Shown here piece by piece: positions 43,015-51,691 of a stretch of 64,000 bases of DNA. The DNA comes from Flavonifractor sp. An112 (GTDB lineage: Bacteria > Bacillota > Clostridia > Oscillospirales > Oscillospiraceae): the NCBI RefSeq assembly GCF_002161085.1, contig NZ_NFLU01000001.1:186001-250000 (forward strand), in the 5' to 3' direction. A model generated the notes under the pieces. That model had not been told where the DNA came from and searched no databases. It worked only from the letters and a program-made list of their open reading frames with translations. Position 1 is the first letter of the stretch; every line of letters starts with the position of its first letter. A program made the position numbers and the translations under genes.

Positions 43015-44136
43015 TCAGCCGCGGACTAATTCGCCGCGGAAGAATACATCTTTCAGTTCCAGATTCTCATCCAGAACAACCACATTGGCCCGCTTGCCGG
43101 GCTCCAGGCTGCCGGCCCGGCTGAAAATGCCGATAGCCTTGGCAGGATTGACCGCAGCAGCCCGCACGGCATCCGCCAGAGGGATGCCAAAAGACACGGC
43201 GGTCTTCATACAATTCATCAGATCGGTAACAGAACCGGCCAGGGTGCCGTCCTCCAGGGTAGCATACTTGCCCTTTACCTTGACGGCCTGGCCGCCCAGA
43301 GTATAATCGCCGTCAGGCATACCGGCGGCCCGCATGGTATCGGAAATCAGGATGACACGCTTGGCGCCGAACATCTTGAACACCGCCCGCACCACAGAGG
43401 GATGGATGTGAACGCCATCACAGATCAATTCCACATTGCACAGCGGAGTGTCCAGAGCCGCGCCCACCACACCGGGAGCCCGGTGGGTAAAGGCCGGCAT
43501 GGCATTAAACAGGTGGGTCACCTGCCGGGCGCCCAGCCGGAAGGCTTCCATAGCAGTGTCATAGTCTGCAGTGGTGTGGGCCAGGGAGATGGTAACCTCA
43601 CTCTCCATAGCCTCGATAAACTCCATGGCACCGGGCTCCTCGGGAGCCAGGGACACCAGTTTTACCAGGCCCTGAGAGGCAGCAATAAGGCGGCGGAGCA
43701 TCTCCACGTCGGGTGCATGGAGCCAGTCACCGTTCTGTGCGCCCTTTTTGGCCATGGAGAGGAAGGGCCCCTCCAGGTTAATGCCGCACAGGGCGGCGCC
43801 GGGCTTGTCGGCAGCCTTATGGGCGGCTGCCACCTGGCAGACCTTGGTGAGCTGATCCTCCAGCAGAGTCATGCCGGCGGGGCAGATCTGGGTCACGCCC
43901 CGGGACAGCTCATACTGGGCCATGATCTCCAGTCCCTCGGGATCAGCATCAGAGAAGTCGTGGCCTTTACAGCCATGAAAATGTACATCGGTCAGACCGG
44001 GGATCACATAGCAGCCGGTGGCATCATAGGTCTTGCCATCGCTGCTGGAGTTGGAAAGAAGCCGGCCGTCAAAGCAGACGTCCCGCTTGACAAATCCCTC
44101 CTGCAGGTCAAAAACCTGGCCGCCGGTTATCCGCAT
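43015..44136 (-). CDS. nagA: N-acetylglucosamine-6-phosphate deacetylase
   Basis: 373 residues. Removes acetate from GlcNAc-6-P to yield glucosamine-6-P. Amidohydrolase features: VHFHG (51-55), metal-binding NLEGPF near 120, SLAHTTAD near 187, HLFNAM near 208, and the catalytic Asp in ISDTM near 265. Overlaps nagB by 10 nt, so translation is coupled. Usual family length. Confidence 0.92.
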   Translation of the reverse strand: MRITGGQVFDLQEGFVKRDVCFDGRLLSNSSSDGKTYDATGCYVIPGLTDVHFHGCKGHDFSDADPEGLEIMAQYELSRGVTQICPAGMTLLEDQLTKVCQVAAAHKAADKPGAALCGINLEGPFLSMAKKGAQNGDWLHAPDVEMLRRLIAASQGLVKLVSLAPEEPGAMEFIEAMESEVTISLAHTTADYDTAMEAFRLGARQVTHLFNAMPAFTHRAPGVVGAALDTPLCNVELICDGVHIHPSVVRAVFKMFGAKRVILISDTMRAAGMPDGDYTLGGQAVKVKGKYATLEDGTLAGSVTDLMNCMKTAVSFGIPLADAVRAAAVNPAKAIGIFSRAGSLEPGKRANVVVLDENLELKDVFFRGELVRG

Positions 44137-44879
44137 ACGGGAACACCTGCTTCCACAAGCTTATGGAGGGCAGCCTTATCGCCCACCAGGGTTACGTCGG
44201 GATGGAGCTGGAGCACGGAAGCAGGCACGTCCTTGGTGACGGGGCCGGTAAAGGCCTCCTTCACGATGTCGGCCTTCTCCTCGCCGCTGACGATAATCAG
44301 GATGCGGCGGGCATTCATGATGTTCTTGATGCCCATGCTCAGAGCGTGGCGGGGCACCTCGTCCCGGCTCTCAAAGAAGCGCTTGTTAGCCTCGATGGTG
44401 CTCTCGGTCAGGTCCACCAGATGAGTCTCCAGGCCGAAGTCGTCGCCCGGCTCGTTGAAGGCAATGTGGCCGTTGTGGCCCATACCCAGCAGCTGCAGGT
44501 CAATACCGCCCAGATCCCGGATCAGCTTGTTGTAAGCCTCGCACTCGGCCTCGGGATTCTTGGCCAGACCGTTGAGCACATGGGTGTTCTCCGGCTTGAT
44601 ATCAATGTGGTCGAACAGGTTATCCTGCATAAAATAGCGGTAGCTCTGCTCATGGTGGGGAGAAAGGCCCAGGTACTCGTCCAGGTTGACGGAGCGAACC
44701 TCGGCAAAGGACAGGTCGCCCTTCTTGTACCAGTCCACCAGCTGCTTATAGGTGCCCACGGGGGTACCGCCGGTGGCGAGACCCAGCACACAGTCGGGCT
44801 TGTAGATAACCTGGGCGGAGATGATATTGGCCGCCCGGCGGCTCATGGCCTGATAGTCTTCCGATTGATAAATACGCAT
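44127..44879 (-). CDS. nagB: Glucosamine-6-phosphate deaminase
   Basis: 250 residues. Converts glucosamine-6-P to fructose-6-P and ammonia. Phosphate-binding LGLATGGTPVG near 33, SVNLDEYLGLS near 64, catalytic region LLGMGHNGHIAFNEPG near 130. It follows nanA after a 75-nt gap containing a stable hairpin and overlaps nagA, and it completes the route from sialic acid to glycolysis. Confidence 0.93.
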   Translation of the reverse strand: MRIYQSEDYQAMSRRAANIISAQVIYKPDCVLGLATGGTPVGTYKQLVDWYKKGDLSFAEVRSVNLDEYLGLSPHHEQSYRYFMQDNLFDHIDIKPENTHVLNGLAKNPEAECEAYNKLIRDLGGIDLQLLGMGHNGHIAFNEPGDDFGLETHLVDLTESTIEANKRFFESRDEVPRHALSMGIKNIMNARRILIIVSGEEKADIVKEAFTGPVTKDVPASVLQLHPDVTLVGDKAALHKLVEAGVPVCG

Positions 44880-44911
44880 AATAATGTAACTCCTAGCCTT
44901 TCATATCAAAG

Positions 44912-44939
44912 TGGGGCGGGCGGGTCACCGCCCGCCCCG
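44912..44939 (-). promoter_or_regulatory. Intercistronic hairpin nanA-nagB
   Basis: GGGGCGGGCGG and CCGCCCGCCCC form an 11-bp GC stem without a T run, between nanA and nagB. It looks like an RNA-stabilising or processing element rather than a terminator. Confidence 0.7.
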
Positions 44940-44954
44940 GAACTTGATCTGGGA

Positions 44955-45860
44955 TCAGCAGTATTTGGCAATGGCAGCGGTGATCATGGCATAAGCCTCG
45001 TCCACCACGGCGGCATCGCTGTCGATCAGGCCGGGCATAGGCTTACGGACGGAGCCGCAGTTCACGCCGTTCTTGGCCAGGATGGCCTTCATCACGGCAT
45101 ACAGGTTGCCGTGAGCGGAGCACATCTTATAGATGATGCGGCAGATATCGTTCTGAATCTGGCGGGCAGGCTCCATCTCGCCCTTCTGGAAGTGCTCATA
45201 CACCTTCAGGAAGAGCTCGGGCATAACGGCATAGGTGCCGCCGATGCCGGCGCAGGCGCCCATGGCCAGACCGGACACATACTGCTCGTCGGGACCGTTG
45301 AACACGATGACCCCGGCATCCTTCCACATCTGGATGTCCTGAACAGGCATGGAGGAGTTCTTCACGCCGATGACCCGGGGATTCTTCTGCATCTCAGCCA
45401 GCAGAGAGGGAGTCAGGGCCACACCGGCCAGCTGGGGAATGTTGTAGATGATGAAGTCGGTGTTGGGAGCGGCAGAAGAGATGTCGTTCCAGTAGCCGGC
45501 GATGCCATACTCGGGCAGGTGGAAGTAGATGGGGGGAATGGCGGCAATAGCATCCACACCCAGGCTCTCAGCATGAGCAGCCAGCTCCATGCTGTCGGCG
45601 GTGTTGTTGCAGGCAACGTGGGCAATGACGACCACCTTGCCCTTGGCCTCGGCCATCACGTTCTCCAGTACCACCTTGCGCTCAGCCACGCTCTGGTAGA
45701 TGCACTCACCGGAGGAGCCGCCCACATACAGACCGTTGACACCCTTGCCAATCAGGTAGCGGGTCAGGGCGCGGACCTCGTCGGGAGAAATGTTGCCGGC
45801 CTCATCATAGCAGGCGTAAAAGGCCGGAATCACGCCCTGGTATTTTTTCAGATCGCTCAT
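44955..45860 (-). CDS. nanA: N-acetylneuraminate lyase
   Basis: 301 residues from ATG 45860 (AAGGA upstream). Class I aldolase that splits Neu5Ac into ManNAc and pyruvate. Substrate loop YVGGSSGE near 44, catalytic Tyr in IIYNIPQLAGV near 138, and Schiff-base Lys in VIGVKNSS near 165. It lies between importer genes and nagB, the expected operon order. Confidence 0.92.
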   Translation of the reverse strand: MSDLKKYQGVIPAFYACYDEAGNISPDEVRALTRYLIGKGVNGLYVGGSSGECIYQSVAERKVVLENVMAEAKGKVVVIAHVACNNTADSMELAAHAESLGVDAIAAIPPIYFHLPEYGIAGYWNDISSAAPNTDFIIYNIPQLAGVALTPSLLAEMQKNPRVIGVKNSSMPVQDIQMWKDAGVIVFNGPDEQYVSGLAMGACAGIGGTYAVMPELFLKVYEHFQKGEMEPARQIQNDICRIIYKMCSAHGNLYAVMKAILAKNGVNCGSVRKPMPGLIDSDAAVVDEAYAMITAAIAKYC

Positions 45861-45978
45861 TTCAATATTCCTTCTCTCAAAACGATAATAAACGAACTTG
45901 GAGGATAAATCAACCCTTAAATACGCACACCGCAGGGTAAAATGAATGTACCGGCGGAGCAGTGTCCGGTCAGCGGGA

Positions 45979-46824
45979 TCAGCCCTTGACCGCGCCCATG
46001 GCGATGCCCTGGGTGAAGTACTTCTGGAAGGCGATGAACACGGCCACGATGGGGATGGCGGCCAGGGTGGCGCCAGCCATGATGAGGCCGAAGTCGCTGG
46101 ACATCTCGCCCTGCAGGCGGGCAATACCCAGAGAGATGGTCCAGTTGACACGGCTGGTCAGCATGATCAGCTGGAGGAAGTAGTCGTTCCAGGAGTTAAC
46201 GAAGGTAAAGATAGCCAGAGCACCGATACCGGGCTTAATCATGGGGAATACCACGCTGAAGAAGGTGCGCAGCTCCCCGGCGCCGTCCACCCGGGCGGCC
46301 TCCAGGATCTCATTGGGTATGGTCTCGGAGAACTGTTTCATCAGGAACACGCCGAAGGGCCAGCCTACGGTGGGCAGGATAACGGCCCACAGGGTATCCG
46401 CCAGGTGCAGGAGGTTCATCTCGCGCAGCAGGGGGATGACGATAACCTGCTTGGGCAGAGCCATGGCGCAGATGATGATGGTGAAGAGGAGGGCCCGGCC
46501 ATAGAACCGCTTCTTAGCCAGAGCGTAGCCGGCCAGAGCGGCGGTGAGGCAGGTGAGCACCAGCGCGCCCACAGCCATGATGATGGTGTTGAGCAGCCAC
46601 TGGCCGGCGGGATTCTTGAACAGCTTGGCATAGTTCTCCAGAGTAGGACTCAGGGGGAACCACTGAGGTGTACGTGCGTTGATGGTCATGGCGTCCTTGA
46701 AGGAGCCGGTGACGATCCAGTACAGCGGGAAGATGAAGAAAATCGCCAGAAGGATCAGGATCACGACGGTGATCACCTTATAGCCGGTGGAAGTACCAGA
46801 CAGCTTGCTTTTCGCGTTATTCAT
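45979..46824 (-). CDS. Carbohydrate ABC permease, MalG type (sialic acid importer)
   Basis: 281 residues with six hydrophobic segments and a MalG-type EAA loop (EAARVDGAGELRTFFSVVFPMIKPG near 185). CUT1-family inner-membrane subunit. It follows the MalF-type permease by 12 nt. Import of free sialic acid is inferred from nanA in the same operon. Confidence 0.9.
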   Translation of the reverse strand: MNNAKSKLSGTSTGYKVITVVILILLAIFFIFPLYWIVTGSFKDAMTINARTPQWFPLSPTLENYAKLFKNPAGQWLLNTIIMAVGALVLTCLTAALAGYALAKKRFYGRALLFTIIICAMALPKQVIVIPLLREMNLLHLADTLWAVILPTVGWPFGVFLMKQFSETIPNEILEAARVDGAGELRTFFSVVFPMIKPGIGALAIFTFVNSWNDYFLQLIMLTSRVNWTISLGIARLQGEMSSDFGLIMAGATLAAIPIVAVFIAFQKYFTQGIAMGAVKG

Positions 46825-46836
46825 CTTCTCACCCCC

Positions 46837-47778
46837 TTAACCGTTGTCGGTCTTCGCGAACTTGAACTGGATGGCAGAGAAGATCGCGATGATGATGGCC
46901 AGGACCACGCCCATAGCGTTGGCGTAGCCGAAGTTCTGGTTGTTGTACGCCATCTGGAAGATGTAGTACATAATGGTGTCGGTGGCATGGTTAGGTCCAC
47001 CGGAGGTCAGCAACTGGATCAGTGCGAAGCACTGGAAGGAGTTGATGGTGGTGATGACCAGGATGTACAGGGTGGTGGGCATGATCTGGGGCCACTTGAT
47101 CTTCCAGAACACCTGGAGCTTGGTGGCGCCGTCCACCTGAGCAGCCTCCACCAGAGACTGGTCCACGTTGCCCAGAGCGGCCACATACAGCACGATGGGC
47201 TGGCCAATGGAGGTGGTGAACAGGATCAGGATGATACACCAGATGGCGGTGGCCGAATTACCCAGCCAGTCATAGCCGGTGGTACCAAAGATCTGGTTCA
47301 GCAGACCGTTATAGGGGTTGAACATCCACTTCCACACCACGGTAACTGCCACAGTACCGGTAACCACGGGCAGGTAGAACACGCAGCGGAAGAAGGAGCG
47401 GGTCACTGCCTTCATCTGATAGATGGCAGAGCTGACCCACAGGGAAAATGCGGTAACGGCGGGCACCGCTACCACCACGATGATGACGGTGTTCAGGAAT
47501 CCCTTCCAGAAGACGGGGTCCTGTGCCATCTTGACATAGTTGGCAAACCCAATAAACTTGGTGGCGGAGCTGTCCAGGCCCATTTCCTGCAAGCTGAACA
47601 CCACGCACATGATCATTGGAATTACCACGAAGCCGATGAAGAAGATCAGGCTGGGCAGCAAGAACAGGTAGGCGGAAATAGTCTCCCGCCGGACCAGGGC
47701 CTTGCTCATGCCGGAGAACTGGGACCGTTTCTCCTTCTTGGGCTTCTTCGCGACCGTTGCTACGGCGTTTTGTGCCAT
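46837..47778 (-). CDS. Carbohydrate ABC permease, MalF type (sialic acid importer)
   Basis: 313 residues from ATG 47778 (AGGGGAG upstream). Six transmembrane segments and the conserved EAA loop (VEAAQVDGATKLQVFWKIKWPQIMP near 215). Pairs with the MalG-type subunit. It follows the binding-protein gene after an intercistronic hairpin, an arrangement that usually lets the binding protein be made in excess. Confidence 0.9.
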   Translation of the reverse strand: MAQNAVATVAKKPKKEKRSQFSGMSKALVRRETISAYLFLLPSLIFFIGFVVIPMIMCVVFSLQEMGLDSSATKFIGFANYVKMAQDPVFWKGFLNTVIIVVVAVPAVTAFSLWVSSAIYQMKAVTRSFFRCVFYLPVVTGTVAVTVVWKWMFNPYNGLLNQIFGTTGYDWLGNSATAIWCIILILFTTSIGQPIVLYVAALGNVDQSLVEAAQVDGATKLQVFWKIKWPQIMPTTLYILVITTINSFQCFALIQLLTSGGPNHATDTIMYYIFQMAYNNQNFGYANAMGVVLAIIIAIFSAIQFKFAKTDNG

Positions 47779-47839
47779 GAGATTCTCCCCTCTTTTCGAA
47801 CTTATTTGCACACCTCTCCAAATCATTTTGGAAAAGCAA

Positions 47840-47873
47840 CTGTGCCCGCCCCCTCACAGGGAGCGGGCACAGA
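47840..47873 (-). promoter_or_regulatory. Intercistronic hairpin after the binding-protein gene
   Basis: GTGCCCGC and GCGGGCAC pair around CCCTGTGAGGG (itself able to pair). No T run follows. Typical of RNA-stabilising hairpins downstream of solute-binding-protein genes. Confidence 0.7.
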
Positions 47874-47900
47874 AAGTGCGTCAGATCATACTTGCGCCGC

Positions 47901-49256
47901 TTAGCCGATGGCAGCGTTGCTGGCGCTGACAAACTCGTCAGCAGCAGTCTGAGCATCCACGCCGCCGGTCAGGATCTTCTGGAGCATATTCCACCAGTTG
48001 GTGCGCTGCTCGGTCCAGCCGCCGATGACGTTGTAGTAGTCGCCCATGTAAGGCATCAGGGTCAGGAACTCAGCGGCATCAGCCTCGGTGTCGGTACCCT
48101 CGTACACGTTGCCCAGAGAAGCACGGACGGGGAAGAAACCGGTCAGCTGCACGCTCTCCTTGGACTGCTCGGGATCGTCGCAGATGTAGCGGATGAAGTC
48201 CTTGGCAGCCTCGATCTTGGCGTCGTCGCCGTTGTCAAAGATACCGAAGCCCCAGATGCCGCCGCACAGCTCGGGCACGCCGTCGTCAGAGGGGAAAGCC
48301 ATGGCATAGGGGGTGAAAGCAACCTGAGAAGCGTACTGAGCCTTGTTGGAAGCGTTCCAGCAGAAGGTCACAGCAGCGGTGCCGTTGGCAAACTGCTGCA
48401 GCTCGTCAGCAGCCTGGAAGCCGGCGTTGGCGTTCAGAGAGCCATTGTCCACCATGGACTTGATGAGCTCCAGAGCCTTCACGTTCTCAGGAGAGTTTGC
48501 GGTGTACTCAGTGTGGTCGGCATTGGTGTAGGTGCCGGAGTACAGGTTGTTGACGAGGGCGCGGGTGCCCTGGTCGCCGCCCTGGCCGCCGCAGTAAACG
48601 ATACCGGGCACGGCCACCAGACCGGAGTCGCGGACGGCCTCCATGGCCTTCACGAAGTTGTCAGTAGTCCAGGTGCGGGTCTCCTCGTCGATGTACTGCA
48701 GAGCACCAGCCTGCTCAAAGACCTCATAGTTGATGGCCATGCAGTGGGTGGTCATGCACAGAGGATACTCATAGTACTTGCCGTCCAGCTGGCAGGCATT
48801 CACAACAGCCTCGCTGGTGGCGGCGATGTCGGCAGTGGCCTCTTCGGTCCACAGGTCGGACAGGTCCACCATCAGGTTGTTGGCGCCCCAGTTGGTCACC
48901 AGACGCTCGGGACCCTCCATGATGATGTCAGGAGCAGTGCCGCTGGTGATAGCGGAGGTAACCTGAGTATCACCGTTGGTGTAGTCCAGCAGCTCGAACT
49001 TGATGGACACGCCGGGGTTGGCGGCGGTGTACTCATCGATCAGAGCCTGCATGGTGTCATAGTCACCAAACTTGCCGATGGGGTAGGTCCAGATGGTCAG
49101 CTCCACAGTTTCGCCGGAGCCGGAGGGAGTGTTGCCGGACGGGGTGTCGGTGTTGCCGGCGGGGGATTCGCTAGTGCCGCCGCCGCCGCAGGCAGCCAGG
49201 CCCAGAGACATGGAGGCAGCCAGCATGAGCGCAAGAATACGTTTCTTCTTCATCAT
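47901..49256 (-). CDS. Solute-binding lipoprotein of sialic acid importer
   Basis: 451 residues. The signal peptide ends LGLAAC (lipobox), followed by a Gly/Ser/Thr-rich linker. The mature part is a family 1 extracellular binding protein (VELTIWTYP near 50, GTAPDIIMEGPE near 115, FCWNASNKAQYASQ). First gene of the importer operon with its own consensus promoter. Sialic acid specificity is inferred from nanA; a glycan ligand cannot be excluded. Confidence 0.88.
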   Translation of the reverse strand: MMKKKRILALMLAASMSLGLAACGGGGTSESPAGNTDTPSGNTPSGSGETVELTIWTYPIGKFGDYDTMQALIDEYTAANPGVSIKFELLDYTNGDTQVTSAITSGTAPDIIMEGPERLVTNWGANNLMVDLSDLWTEEATADIAATSEAVVNACQLDGKYYEYPLCMTTHCMAINYEVFEQAGALQYIDEETRTWTTDNFVKAMEAVRDSGLVAVPGIVYCGGQGGDQGTRALVNNLYSGTYTNADHTEYTANSPENVKALELIKSMVDNGSLNANAGFQAADELQQFANGTAAVTFCWNASNKAQYASQVAFTPYAMAFPSDDGVPELCGGIWGFGIFDNGDDAKIEAAKDFIRYICDDPEQSKESVQLTGFFPVRASLGNVYEGTDTEADAAEFLTLMPYMGDYYNVIGGWTEQRTNWWNMLQKILTGGVDAQTAADEFVSASNAAIG

Positions 49257-49313
49257 TCATCCTCCTCATTTTTGATAATTTTCGTGATTACTCAGTGGTA
49301 ACCCGTTGTGTAG

Positions 49314-49342
49314 ATTGTACAGTTCAACACAAGATTTGTCAA
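49314..49342 (-). promoter_or_regulatory. Sigma-A promoter of the sialic acid operon
   Basis: Minus strand TTGACA, 17-nt spacer, TACAAT, about 60 nt before the binding-protein gene. Likely target of the RpiR regulator encoded next to it. Confidence 0.88.
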
Positions 49343-49412
49343 TAGCGAATTGCACATTTTCTTTCTTCTTTTGCGGTGTCTGCAAATTTTTTTCAAATTC
49401 CACTGTTGACGG

Positions 49413-50270
49413 TCAAATGTGTTTGTCTGACAACACTTCAGCCACCAGTTCCTGTCTGGCACGGCAGCCCTCCCGATCCCGGCGGCATACCTCATGGAAG
49501 AGTACATCCATCAGATAGAGCTGGGCAATACGGGCAGCTACGGAACCGCCCTGGAGGGGGCCCTCCCGGGAACCGCACTGAAGCACAATGTCGGCATAGG
49601 CGGCGCCGGGAGACTTGGGGAACCGGGTAACCAGGATGATCCGGGCTTTCCGGTCCCGGATGATCTGGAGGTTCTTCATCAGCTCTTTGGTGGAGCCGGA
49701 GTAGGAGAAATAGATGACCAGATCGCCTGGGGTCAGCTGAGAGGCGGCAATCGCCTGAAGATGGGAGTCCATGACCGCTGTAAAATTCAGCTGAATGGTG
49801 CTGAACAGGTGGGCACACTCCTGGGAAAGGATCATGGATCCTCCCTGGCCCATGCACAGTACCCGGCCGGCGGAGACGATCATATCCGCCGCCTTGCGCA
49901 CCGCATCCGCCTGGATCAGCTCCAGAGTCTGGGCCAGGGCCTCGGAATCGCTGCGATAAACAGCGCGGCACATTCCCTCCACGCTGTCCTCTTCCTCCAG
50001 CTCTCCCGCCTCTGCGGCACTGTGATCCATCCGGCCGGCAGTAGCGTTGGCAATGGCCAGCTTAAAAGCGCTGTAGCCCTTGTAACCCAGCCGTTTGCAG
50101 AAACGGGAGATGGTGGCCTCGGCCACGCCGGCCTCCTCCGCCAGCTCCGAGATGGACATAAACTGGGTCTGCTGCTGGTGGATAACGGCGTAGTCGGCCA
50201 CCTTTTTCTCCGCGCTGGTCAGCTGGTAGTACTCGCTGTTGATCCGTTCAAAGACATTTACTAACGGCAT
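49413..50270 (-). CDS. RpiR-family regulator of the sialic acid locus
   Basis: 285 residues. N-terminal HTH_6 domain (1-77: LTSAEKKVADYAV, AEATISRFCKRLGYKGYSAFK) and a C-terminal SIS sugar-phosphate domain (about 120-250: GQGGSMILSQECAHL, VIYFSYSGSTKELM). NanR of Gram-positives belongs to this family and senses ManNAc-6-P or GlcN-6-P. It follows the AGE epimerase by 10 nt and lies directly upstream of the importer operon on the same strand. Confidence 0.9.
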   Translation of the reverse strand: MPLVNVFERINSEYYQLTSAEKKVADYAVIHQQQTQFMSISELAEEAGVAEATISRFCKRLGYKGYSAFKLAIANATAGRMDHSAAEAGELEEEDSVEGMCRAVYRSDSEALAQTLELIQADAVRKAADMIVSAGRVLCMGQGGSMILSQECAHLFSTIQLNFTAVMDSHLQAIAASQLTPGDLVIYFSYSGSTKELMKNLQIIRDRKARIILVTRFPKSPGAAYADIVLQCGSREGPLQGGSVAARIAQLYLMDVLFHEVCRRDREGCRARQELVAEVLSDKHI

Positions 50271-50280
50271 TGCCGCCCTC

Positions 50281-51492
50281 TCAATTCCGCTCCAGGATCT
50301 GGCCGATCATCTGATCGCACATGATGAGCATCCGAGGCAGGTGGAAGGGACCTTTGAAGGTGGAACCCTTGCAGGGAGGCTCGGTGGGCTTGCCGTCCCG
50401 GCGCAGGTAGCCGTACCAGTCGCCGTACTCAGGATCAGAGAAGTATTTCTTGCAGTAATCCAGGGTCTTTTCAAACCACTCCAGATACTTCTCGTCGCCG
50501 GTATCACGATAGATCATCATAGAGGCGATGAGGATCTCGTCGTGAGGCCACCACAGCTTCATGTCGTGCTCGTAGGCCTCGGGGGGACGGCCCAGGCAGT
50601 CAATAAAGTAGAGCAGTCCGCCGTACTCCTTGTCCCAGCCAGCATTGATGGCCTGGTCAAAGATCTTGATGGCGGTGGCGTGCTGTTCCTTGTTGCCCCG
50701 CAGGTTGGCGTCCTCCATCAGGAACCAGGAGCACTCGATATCGTGGCCGGGATTGACCACACGGCCCTCGGTCACATCGCCCCGGAACTCGCCGTTGGGA
50801 CCCACGCTCTCCAGAGTGCAGCCCAGCTCGGGCTTATAGTGGTAGCGGAAGATCTCGTCCACACACTGAGCGGCCCGCTGGTTATACAGCTCAGCCTGCT
50901 CGGGGTCCACCCGGCGCAGCACGGAGGTGATGTTCAGGTAGATCATGGGGTTGGCCAGAGCGCGGCCGGAACGGGTCTCAGGAATGGTCTTGGGGCCCAG
51001 TCCGGTGGGGTCCTTGATCAGGCCCTGATTCAGATTCCAGATCAGCTCATAGGCAGCGCGGGCACGCTCCAGGCACTCCTTGTCCCCGGTAACACCATAA
51101 TATTCGGCGTTGGCGATGGCGTAGAACCCCTCGGAGAAACAATAGCGGCGCTGACGCAGGGGCTTGCCGTCACCGGTCACGGTGAAGTACATCCGGTTGC
51201 CTGCCTCCCGGTTGATGCAGCAGCGCTCCATAAAGTCCAGGCAGCTCTTGCTGGCGGCCAGCCACTCGTCCTTCACCCCATAGGTGTGGCACAGGTAGGC
51301 GAACATCCAGGCGCAGCGGCCCTGCATCCAGACGCTCTTGTCGGTGGAGAAAATCTTGCCTTCCCGATCCAGGCAGGTATAGACGCCTCCGTTCACCGGG
51401 TCCATGCCGTTTTTCAGCCAGAAGTTGACGCTCCGTTCCAGCTCCTCCTTAATCCATTTCTGATGATCCTGCAGACGTGCAGTGATATCCAT
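50281..51492 (-). CDS. N-acylglucosamine 2-epimerase (AGE/RnBP family)
   Basis: 403 residues from ATG 51492 (AAAGGTGGG upstream; a GTG at 51507 is an alternative). (alpha/alpha)6-barrel family: RCAWMFAYLCHTYG near 45, RRYCFSEGFYAIANAEYY near 120, PGHDIECSWFLMEDA near 245 with catalytic His, and KLWWPHDEILIASMM near 325. Interconverts ManNAc and GlcNAc, replacing the NanE/NanK route. Cotranscribed with the RpiR gene and divergent from the ROK gene. Confidence 0.9.
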   Translation of the reverse strand: MDITARLQDHQKWIKEELERSVNFWLKNGMDPVNGGVYTCLDREGKIFSTDKSVWMQGRCAWMFAYLCHTYGVKDEWLAASKSCLDFMERCCINREAGNRMYFTVTGDGKPLRQRRYCFSEGFYAIANAEYYGVTGDKECLERARAAYELIWNLNQGLIKDPTGLGPKTIPETRSGRALANPMIYLNITSVLRRVDPEQAELYNQRAAQCVDEIFRYHYKPELGCTLESVGPNGEFRGDVTEGRVVNPGHDIECSWFLMEDANLRGNKEQHATAIKIFDQAINAGWDKEYGGLLYFIDCLGRPPEAYEHDMKLWWPHDEILIASMMIYRDTGDEKYLEWFEKTLDYCKKYFSDPEYGDWYGYLRRDGKPTEPPCKGSTFKGPFHLPRMLIMCDQMIGQILERN

Positions 51493-51691
51493 AATCGCAA
51501 TTCCCACCTTTCCATTGTTGGGAGATGATCCCCCGTTGGTTCCATCATACCCGTCGGTCCATCCCCCGTCAAGGCCTGGGAAGAAAATAATTTTCAGAAT
51601 CCTGAAAATATGCTTGACAGATTTAAAAAAACTGGTAGCCTATACATATAACGAGCTTTCTGTTTCCCATATATGTTAAGGAGGATGTCTC